From NCBI GenBank assembly GCA_964585925.1, contig CAZPFS010000021.1, forward strand, positions 1 through 36,032: a stretch of 36,032 nucleotides of DNA. Reading direction: 5' to 3'. This document shows positions 30,714 to 36,032 of this stretch, one piece after another. The notes under the pieces are model-generated. The model did no database searches and was not told the origin of the DNA. It saw only the letters and a program-made list of their open reading frames with translations. The stretch's first letter is position 1. Every line of letters begins with the position of its first letter. The position numbers and the translations under genes were made by a program. The stretch comes from JAAZLS01 sp964585925. Lineage in GTDB: Bacteria; Bacillota; Dethiobacteria; DTU022.

Positions 30714-31315
30714 TTAGGCTGGTGCTGGCTACACGCAACCCCGGAAAGGAAAAAGAGATTAAATCCCTGCTCAGGGGACTGCCGCTTGACATATTGACCC
30801 TTGCCGATTTTGGCCATCTCCCAGAGGTGGTGGAAGATCAGAAAACCTTTGCCGGCAATGCCGTGAAAAAGGCGTACACCATCTCCAGGGCATGTGCGGA
30901 GATCACCCTGGCCGATGATTCAGGCCTGGAGGTGAATGCATTGGGCGGGCAGCCGGGGATTCATTCCGCTCGTTTTGCCGGACCGGGAGCGGGTGACGAG
31001 GCCAACAACCGGCTGCTGTTAAAATTGCTGGCGGGCAGGCCCCCCAAGGAACGTGGGGCCGTATTCAGGTGTGTGATTGCCATCTTTGTTCCCGGGGATA
31101 AAATCTATCTGGTCAGGGGGAGTTGTCCGGGAAAGATCGCCGAAGAACCCCGGGGCTGCGGTGGTTTCGGATATGATCCCCTGTTTATCCATGAACCGTC
31201 GGGACTGACTTTGGCTGAGATGGAGCCGCGGGCCAAAAGCCGGATCAGCCACCGTGGGCAGGCCCTGCGCCGGGCCTGCCGGGTGATCAAAAGCTTGCTT
31301 GCAGGACCTGTTTGA
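30710..31315 (+). CDS. rdgB: XTP/dITP pyrophosphatase (HAM1/RdgB)
   Basis: Nucleotide-pool sanitising enzyme of 201 aa that hydrolyses dITP, XTP and ITP to monophosphates. Seen: LVLATRNPGKEKEI, the metal-site block LADDSGLEVNALGGQPGIHSARFAG (core DDSGLEVNALGGQPG), FRCVIAIFVPGD, and GFGYDPLFIHEPSGLTLAEMEPRAKSRISHRGQAL (core GFGYDPLF and SHRGQAL). ATGA coupling to rph sets the start. The last 29 bases overlap a convergent small gene. Confidence 0.97.
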   Translation: MIRLVLATRNPGKEKEIKSLLRGLPLDILTLADFGHLPEVVEDQKTFAGNAVKKAYTISRACAEITLADDSGLEVNALGGQPGIHSARFAGPGAGDEANNRLLLKLLAGRPPKERGAVFRCVIAIFVPGDKIYLVRGSCPGKIAEEPRGCGGFGYDPLFIHEPSGLTLAEMEPRAKSRISHRGQALRRACRVIKSLLAGPV

Positions 31316-31724
31316 ATGGATCAAGATCAGATCCCATCATGGAAAGCAGGATCCTTGAGCCATCTTCCATTATAACAGAAAGATCATAAGCCCCCTCCAC
31401 AATATCTTTTATTTCGCTGTAGGGAATACGCAAGGGATCGTTTTGTTCGGGGATCACCACCAGGGAGGTTTTGTACAGGCGGGGTTCACAGACGCCCCGA
31501 TGCAGTTCCTGGCCGGCAGGTTCAAAGCAGGCATACTCTCCTTTGAGGCCCTTCTTATAAACCGCCTCCTGCGTGAGCATGTTCCGGATCAGCATTTCGC
31601 TGAGGGCACAAACGGACAAGTACTTCCCCTTCCTTGGATAATATTCAGTTTTTATTGTAACTGGAATAGCTGGCGGGACATTCCATGATTGCTGATAGGT
31701 TTTGTTCTTCTTCCATCGGTCCAT
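31287..31724 (-). CDS. Unrecognised 145-aa protein with a possible PH-like domain
   Basis: I do not recognise the family. The N-terminal third is basic and polar (DRWKKNKTYQQSWNVPPAIPVTIKTEYYPRKGKY), while the C-terminal part alternates strands and ends in a helix (LVVIPEQNDPLRIPYSEIKDIVEGAYDLSVIMEDGSRILLSMMGSDLDPFKQVL; the segment PLRIPYSEIKDIVEG is typical in style of membrane-free PH-like domains that carry an EI..I strand pattern). No signal peptide or membrane helix. AGAGG sits directly against the ATG, an imperfect ribosome site. It lies between rdgB (convergent overlap of 29 bases) and tRNA-Gly. Composition is compatible with real coding. Confidence 0.6.
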   Translation of the reverse strand: MDRWKKNKTYQQSWNVPPAIPVTIKTEYYPRKGKYLSVCALSEMLIRNMLTQEAVYKKGLKGEYACFEPAGQELHRGVCEPRLYKTSLVVIPEQNDPLRIPYSEIKDIVEGAYDLSVIMEDGSRILLSMMGSDLDPFKQVLQASF

Positions 31725-31751
31725 CCTCTGATTGCGGAGTTTCTAAAGGAA

Positions 31752-31825
31752 TGGAGCGGGTGATGGGAATCGAACCCACGTGACTAGCTTGGAAGGCTAG
31801 GGCTCTACCATTGAGCTACACCCGC
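31752..31825 (-). tRNA. tRNA-Gly (anticodon TCC), CCA encoded
   Basis: The minus strand folds as a complete cloverleaf: acceptor GCGGGTG/CACCCGC, D-loop with AGCTCAATGGTAGAGC, anticodon stem CTAGC/GCTAG around loop CTTCCAA (anticodon TCC), and T-arm GTGGGTTCGATTCCCAT. The gene carries its own 3' TCCA, with U as discriminator. 74 nt including CCA. Confidence 0.97.
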
Positions 31826-31831
31826 ATACAG

Positions 31832-31940
31832 GCTGGAGGCTGGAAGTTAGAAGCAAGAGGCAGGAAAAACCAGCTTATGTTGCCAAGGGAATTGGTTTAT
31901 GATACAGATTTTTACCAACCCCCAACATCCGGCCTCCAGC
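31832..31940. repeat. Short inverted-repeat element between the two tRNA genes
   Basis: Bases 31832-31844 (GCTGGAGGCTGGA) and 31928-31940 (TCCGGCCTCCAGC) are inverted copies with one mismatch, enclosing about 83 bases. The element fills nearly the whole 124-base space between the tRNAs. Similar GCTGGAGGCTGG-rich elements occur in intergenic regions of Firmicutes; no coding content seen. Confidence 0.5.
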
Positions 31941-31949
31941 ATTCAGTAG

Positions 31950-32026
<77 letters not shown>

Positions 32027-32190
32027 TGTATTTTATTTCAAACGACTCTGCTTTCTTTTGCTATCCAAATATTAAAGCAGACGGTTTTAAAAGTCAAGGT
32101 CGGTTTAGCTTTGCTAGGGTGAAGTAAAAAGATTTTTCAAAACCTCTTCTCTTTTTTGGACAAATCGGATATAATGTAAATACAAAAAAT

Positions 32191-32289
32191 ATCTGACCGA
32201 TAATAGCAAACCTTTCGAAAGGAAGGGACGCAAAACCATGGGTCTAAAGCCCGCCGGCGGGCCATGATTGCCAGGTTGCCGAAGCAGAT
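32191..32289 (+). ncRNA. c-di-GMP-I (GEMM-I) riboswitch aptamer
   Basis: Recognised by the conserved core: AGCAAACC (32205-32212), the GAAA tetraloop in TTTCGAAAGG, GGGACGCAAAACC (32225-32237), GGTCTAAAGC, and GCCAGGTTGCCG (32270-32281), in the order and spacing of GEMM-I. The closing P1 stem is ATCTG (32191-32195) with CAGAT (32285-32289), and a T-run follows immediately. A TATAAT -10 box lies at 32170-32175, leaving a start of transcription near the aptamer's 5' edge. It governs the transglutaminase-like gene beginning 40 bases downstream. Confidence 0.93.
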
Positions 32290-32310
32290 TTTTTATATTT
32301 CGGCTATCGG

Positions 32311-32324
32311 TCCCTCAGGAGGGA
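32311..32324 (+). promoter_or_regulatory. Shine-Dalgarno-sequestering hairpin downstream of the c-di-GMP aptamer
   Basis: TCCCT (32311-32315) can pair with AGGGA (32320-32324) across the loop CAGG, covering the AGGAGGGA ribosome site of the next gene. It could be the expression platform, giving translational control by c-di-GMP; direction (on or off) cannot be told from the sequence. Confidence 0.45.
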
Positions 32325-32329
32325 TCGTG

Positions 32330-33739
32330 ATGCTTAACTGGTTTCGTCGTCGTTACGTCGCCGGTTTTCTGATGCTGGTAATGTTGTTAATGGTTTGGCT
32401 GGCTGCCGGGACAATTGTATCCGGCAGCACTTTGGGGGGAGGTACATTTAATCCGGGCCCTGCGGTGTCATTGCCTCCCCCGGAAAATAGCAGGGGAGAA
32501 AACGGTAACCCGATAAATACGGGAGGCGGTGCTCCCTGTTTATCCACCCCTGACCATAAACCGGTGGATTGCGGGGATAATGACAGCACATGCTCCACTC
32601 TGCCTGCCGATGAAAACGGGGCTCCCGAAAACAGTACTCCCGAAAACGATGCAAACTCCACCGCTTCGGGTGCCGAATCCGCCAAGCCATCGGGAAGCGC
32701 TGCTGCCGGGGGAACTACCCAAAGTCTGGCTGCCGCCAGTGGTGAGGCTGGCCTTCCGGCAGCGGAATGCCAGCAGGATACCGCGCCTGCTTCGCCCGAA
32801 CCGGCGCCTTCTTCCGAAAATATACCGGCTGAAATTCCCGCCAGGGAAGACCTGCCACCCTATTTCCTGGGGAAACCCGATTGCCGCCGGTTCGGAATCC
32901 GGCTGAGGATCGAAAACCTGGGGGGTACAGAAGCAGAGAACATCCGTCTGCAAGTGCCGGTCCTGGGGCGCCTGAATTCACCTTATCAAACGATCAAAAG
33001 TGAACAGTTCAGTTTGGAACCGGTAGAGATTTCCGGGGGTGAAGGCAACAGCCGTTGCGCTCATTTTCTTATTCCCGGACTGCCCGCCGGTGAAAGCATC
33101 AGCATTGGCATTACCTACGAGTTGACGGTATACCCCATTACCGCCAATTATTCCACCTATACAGGTGACAGCAGCCGTCTCTTGGAAACTGCCTATTTGC
33201 AGCCGTCCGCCCGCATTGAAAGTGATCATCCTGAAATTACCTCCAGGGCGGTGCAGATCACCGGCGGGGCCGGTAATGATCTGGAAAAAGCAAGGGCAAT
33301 TTATCAGTTCGTACGGCAGCACATGCGCTATGATTCAAATGCCGCCTGTCGAAACCAGGGGGCGCTGTCCGCTTTGCGGCAAAAAGTCGGGGTGTGTGAG
33401 GATTATGCAGCGTTATTTGTTGCCCTTTGCCGGGCGGTTAACATTCCTGCCCGCCAGGTGAACGGATATGCCGATCCCAAGGGAACAGGGCAATCCTGGA
33501 ATCAATCCGGTTCGGTTATTTCCCTGAAAGGTTACCGTCACAGTTGGGCTGAATTTTATCTGGAGGGCCTCGGCTGGCTGCCAGTGGATCCCACTATGAA
33601 TATCAATACCCGGGATGATAAATATTTTGGATGCCTGCCGTGCACCAGTCATATTGTCCAGAATTACTTTGATCAATCATTGCGCATTAAATTTCAGGGG
33701 GGGCGTCTGGAGGCTTCCTGGGTGGAAGAACTGTTCTAG
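32330..33739 (+). CDS. Exported transglutaminase-like cysteine-protease-fold protein
   Basis: About 470 aa from ATG 32330 (RBS AGGAGGGA; GTG 32327 is an equally placed alternative). A basic N-terminus and single hydrophobic helix (YVAGFLMLVMLLMVWLAAGTIV) direct export or anchoring. Residues about 35-175 are low-complexity Gly/Pro/Ser/Ala/Glu-rich linker with a few cysteines, suggesting a wall-spanning stalk. A beta-rich domain follows (RIENLGGTEAENIRLQVPVLG), then the transglutaminase core: catalytic Cys in GVCEDYAALFVALCRAVNIPARQVNGY (core VGVCEDYAALF), His in YRHSWAEFYLEGLGWLPVDPTMN (core HSWAEFY) and Asp in PVDPT. Such proteins act as proteases or crosslinkers on surface proteins or wall peptides. 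Controlled by the c-di-GMP riboswitch just upstream. Confidence 0.88.
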   Translation: MLNWFRRRYVAGFLMLVMLLMVWLAAGTIVSGSTLGGGTFNPGPAVSLPPPENSRGENGNPINTGGGAPCLSTPDHKPVDCGDNDSTCSTLPADENGAPENSTPENDANSTASGAESAKPSGSAAAGGTTQSLAAASGEAGLPAAECQQDTAPASPEPAPSSENIPAEIPAREDLPPYFLGKPDCRRFGIRLRIENLGGTEAENIRLQVPVLGRLNSPYQTIKSEQFSLEPVEISGGEGNSRCAHFLIPGLPAGESISIGITYELTVYPITANYSTYTGDSSRLLETAYLQPSARIESDHPEITSRAVQITGGAGNDLEKARAIYQFVRQHMRYDSNAACRNQGALSALRQKVGVCEDYAALFVALCRAVNIPARQVNGYADPKGTGQSWNQSGSVISLKGYRHSWAEFYLEGLGWLPVDPTMNINTRDDKYFGCLPCTSHIVQNYFDQSLRIKFQGGRLEASWVEELF

Positions 33740-33832
33740 GGGTTAAAAACAAATTCAAAAAATGATTGATTTGTGGTATAAATAATCAATTGATCGAAAG
33801 CCGGGCAAATTGGCAAATATCCGCCCATATTG

Positions 33833-33862
33833 TTTACACCGGTAAAAAAGATGTGGTAAGAT
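33833..33862 (+). promoter_or_regulatory. Candidate promoter of the GGDEF/HD-GYP gene
   Basis: TTTACA (33833-33838) and TAAGAT (33857-33862) are separated by 18 bases within the 239-base gap after the transglutaminase gene (33740-33978). The gap has no terminator I would trust and no other recognised feature. Confidence 0.4.
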
Positions 33863-33978
33863 CCTAGAAATGTTTATCCCTGAGTTGTTTGAGAAATGGT
33901 GGTTTCCCCGAAGCCGCCGTTTGTTTTACCCTGCCTGTGGTGTGTACGGATAAAATATAAAGGGAAAACCGGTTTGAG

Positions 33979-35922
33979 ATGAGGATCGGTATGGTAACCA
34001 TGGAACAGGGCAATGTAAAAAAGAGGCAAATAGTCGATCTATCAAAACTTGCCGGGGAAGATCCTAAGGAAGGGATCAATATCTTGGTTCTTCAAGATAT
34101 TATCGACCTGTTTCCCGACGCCACCTTCCTGATCAATCAAAACAAGCAGATCATAGTATGGAATAAGGCCCTGGAAGAAATGACCGGGGCTACCGCTGCC
34201 GAAATGTTAGGCAAGGGAGACTATGCCTATGCTGTGCCGTTTTTCGGTGAGGCCAAGCCGATTATCATTGATCTGATCTGCGAAAGGGACTGGGAGAATC
34301 CGGACATCACCGAGCGGTACGAAAACCTCAAAAGAACAGATTTAAAAGTGTACGGTGAAGTTTATGCGCCTATGGTTTACCGGGGAAAGGGCGCTTATCT
34401 GTGGGCGATGGCCGCTCCCTTTTTCGACCGGCAGGGAAACCGCCTGGGGGCCATCGAAACCATCAGGGATATCACCCATCACCGGAAAATTGAACAGGAT
34501 TTAAAGGGCTCGGAAGAAAGGTACCGCCAGATCATCTCATCAATACAGGAAGGCTATTATGAGGTAGATCTGGTCGGCAATATAACTTTTAGCAATAACG
34601 CCGGTTGTGTCCTGTCGGGATATGCCATGAGTGAATTGATCGGGCTTGGCCATAAACAATTGCTCAAGAACCCTATGGCTGTGCAGCGGATATTCCAACG
34701 TGTTTATCTTTCCGGCAAGCCCAGGCGACAGGTGACGCTGGAGGTAGTTCACCGTGATGGTTCCGTGAGGGTTGCTGAAATGTCCATTTCGCTGGTAAAG
34801 GACAAGCAAAACCGGATCAGTGGGTTCAAAGTGGTGGCCAGGGACAATACTAACCGAATAAATATGGAACAAAAATTGAGATATATGTGCCTTCACGATC
34901 AGCTTACCGATCTGTATAATCGTGCCTATTTTGAAGAAGAGCTCTGCCGGTTGGAAGGCGGGAGGAGCTATCCGATTAGCATTGTGTCCATTGACGTGGA
35001 TAACCTGAAAATCACCAATGATCTCCTGGGCCACGGGCGCGGGGATGAACTGTTAAGGGCCTGCGCCAGACTGCTGAAAAAACCGTTGCGCCGCTCCGAC
35101 GTCCTGGCCCGGATTGGCGGCGATGAATTTGGGGTGATCCTGCCGCGCACCGACCGCGAAAAGTCCGAAGAGGTTTGCGCCCGGATCCGGCAGGCGGTGG
35201 AAAGCCACAACCGTGTACACCCGGATTTACAGGTCAGCATTTCTCTGGGAAGCGCCACCTGCTCCGGTCCGGAAGCGCCATTGCAGCGTACGCTGATCGA
35301 GGCGGATGATTGTATGTACAGGGAAAAACTGATTCACGGTGCAGGAGCGGTAAACCAGATTTTGAATGCCATACTGGCCAGTTTGAATCACAGGGACTAT
35401 TTCAACCGGGGCCATGATGCCCGCCTGCAGCGGTATTGCCGGATACTGGGGCAGATAGCCGGACTTTCTGCCTCCGAGTTAAATCATCTGGTTTTACTGG
35501 CGCAGGTTCACGATCTGGGCAAAATAGGTGTTCCCGAAAACATACTGTACAAGGCCGGTTCCCTCACTGCCAAAGAATGGGAAATTGTCAGGCAGCATCC
35601 CGAAAAGGGGTACCGCATCGCTCGTATCTCGCCCGAACTGTTGCAGGTGGCAACCTTTATTTTATACCATCATGAACACTGGGACGGCGGCGGCTATCCC
35701 TTGGGATTGGCTGGAAACAAAATTCCTATGGAATGCCGGATTTTTGCCATTGCCGAAGCCTTTGAGGTCATGACCGGCGGCCGCCCGTACCGCCCTACCA
35801 GGACCGTCCCGGAAGCGATTGCCGAACTTAAAAAGTGCGCCGGTACCCAGTTTGACCCCGATCTGGTAGAGCTGTTTGTCCTCCCGCTGGAAGAGGAAGC
35901 TGAGATCGAAAACCGCGAATAA
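33979..35922 (+). CDS. PAS-PAS-GGDEF-HD-GYP cyclic-di-GMP turnover protein
   Basis: Cytoplasmic signalling protein of 647 aa with no membrane helix. Domains: PAS (about 37-170, FPDATFLINQNKQIIVWNKALEEMTG), PAS with PAC (about 178-295, GYYEVDLVGNITFSNNAGCVLSGY and VHRDGSVRVAEMSIS), GGDEF (about 298-450) with RRSD inhibitory I-site, intact RIGGDEFGVIL, and HD-GYP (about 455-630) with VHDLGKIGVPENIL, HHEHWDGGGYPLGL and FAIAEAFEVMTGGRPYR. The GGDEF and GYP signatures are intact, so it could make and/or break c-di-GMP; AEAFE replaces the usual ADxFD. ATG 33979 is used; ATG 33991 has a better-placed AGGA and is an alternative. It is the gene after the riboswitch-controlled transglutaminase and may adjust the ligand of that switch. 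Confidence 0.93.
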   Translation: MRIGMVTMEQGNVKKRQIVDLSKLAGEDPKEGINILVLQDIIDLFPDATFLINQNKQIIVWNKALEEMTGATAAEMLGKGDYAYAVPFFGEAKPIIIDLICERDWENPDITERYENLKRTDLKVYGEVYAPMVYRGKGAYLWAMAAPFFDRQGNRLGAIETIRDITHHRKIEQDLKGSEERYRQIISSIQEGYYEVDLVGNITFSNNAGCVLSGYAMSELIGLGHKQLLKNPMAVQRIFQRVYLSGKPRRQVTLEVVHRDGSVRVAEMSISLVKDKQNRISGFKVVARDNTNRINMEQKLRYMCLHDQLTDLYNRAYFEEELCRLEGGRSYPISIVSIDVDNLKITNDLLGHGRGDELLRACARLLKKPLRRSDVLARIGGDEFGVILPRTDREKSEEVCARIRQAVESHNRVHPDLQVSISLGSATCSGPEAPLQRTLIEADDCMYREKLIHGAGAVNQILNAILASLNHRDYFNRGHDARLQRYCRILGQIAGLSASELNHLVLLAQVHDLGKIGVPENILYKAGSLTAKEWEIVRQHPEKGYRIARISPELLQVATFILYHHEHWDGGGYPLGLAGNKIPMECRIFAIAEAFEVMTGGRPYRPTRTVPEAIAELKKCAGTQFDPDLVELFVLPLEEEAEIENRE

Positions 35923-35923
35923 A

Positions 35924-35942
35924 ACAGCGGGCTGCTGTATTT
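35924..35942 (+). terminator. Weak terminator-like hairpin after the GGDEF/HD-GYP gene
   Basis: ACAGC (35924-35928) and GCTGT (35934-35938) form a 5-bp stem with a five-base loop, followed by ATTTT. It begins one base after the stop codon. The remaining bases to 36032 show no gene. Confidence 0.4.
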
Positions 35943-36032
35943 TGCCTGTACCGATTTTGGAAAACTGGTTGCCCCGGGCGTGTCAACTCATATAAAAATG
36001 TTACCCAGATAACCCCGATCACTCATATAAGA

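Noticed and set aside
32264..32329. Upstream start of the transglutaminase gene inside the riboswitch
   Set aside because: It would place the N-terminus within the aptamer; ATG 32330 has a strong ribosome site directly upstream.

Overview
The window reads as a chromosomal segment of a strictly anaerobic, probably spore-forming Clostridia-type Firmicute; a Desulfotomaculum/Pelotomaculum-like relative is an impression from gene content, not a demonstrated placement. The evidence is strong GGAGG-type ribosome sites, very frequent TTG and GTG starts, a GerM-domain lipoprotein and a PdaA-like deacetylase of the kind found in spore formers, a GEMM-I c-di-GMP riboswitch, and many oxygen-sensitive flavin/Fe-S enzymes. 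No phage, integrase, IS transposase, CRISPR array or rRNA was seen.

Layout. (1) 0.1-3.8 kb: a closed three-gene operon of a tungsten/molybdenum aldehyde ferredoxin oxidoreductase, a MoaD/ThiS-like sulfur carrier and a class III aminotransferase, ended by a strong terminator. (2) 3.9-5.7 kb: a B12-binding radical SAM protein with a STAS-like tail. (3) 5.7-10.1 kb, minus strand: hydC-hydB-hydA, a trimeric NAD-linked [FeFe]-hydrogenase of the electron-bifurcating type; a 41-bp tandem repeat array separates it from the convergent radical SAM gene. (4) 10.3-15 kb: an ECF transporter S component, a LysM polysaccharide deacetylase whose end lies in a repeat element, a soluble chemoreceptor fused to a solute-binding domain, and a TtcA-like tRNA thiolase. 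(5) 15-21.7 kb: hdrB-hdrC-hdrA-flxD-flxC-flxB-flxA, a complete NAD(P)H-linked heterodisulfide-reductase-type bifurcating complex. (6) 21.7-24.6 kb: larB-larC (nickel-pincer cofactor synthesis) and a ZIP metal transporter. (7) 24.6-31.7 kb: housekeeping genes serA, UPF0316, murI, a GerM lipoprotein, lemA, rph and rdgB, plus an orphan small protein. (8) 31.7-36 kb: tRNA-Gly and tRNA-Pro on the minus strand, then a c-di-GMP riboswitch controlling an exported transglutaminase-like protein, followed by a PAS-PAS-GGDEF-HD-GYP enzyme.

The physiological theme is redox economy. HydABC and Flx-Hdr would both exchange electrons among NAD(P)H, ferredoxin and a third partner (H2, or a disulfide/DsrC-like acceptor), and the aldehyde oxidoreductase would feed or draw on the same ferredoxin pool. 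The most unusual items are the aminotransferase/AOR/sulfur-carrier operon, the membrane-free chemoreceptor with a C-terminal solute-binding domain, the self-contained c-di-GMP circuit, larBC without larA or larE, and repeats at gene ends, one of which supplies the stop codon of a shortened LysM domain. All functional assignments come from reading motifs by eye; no database search was possible.
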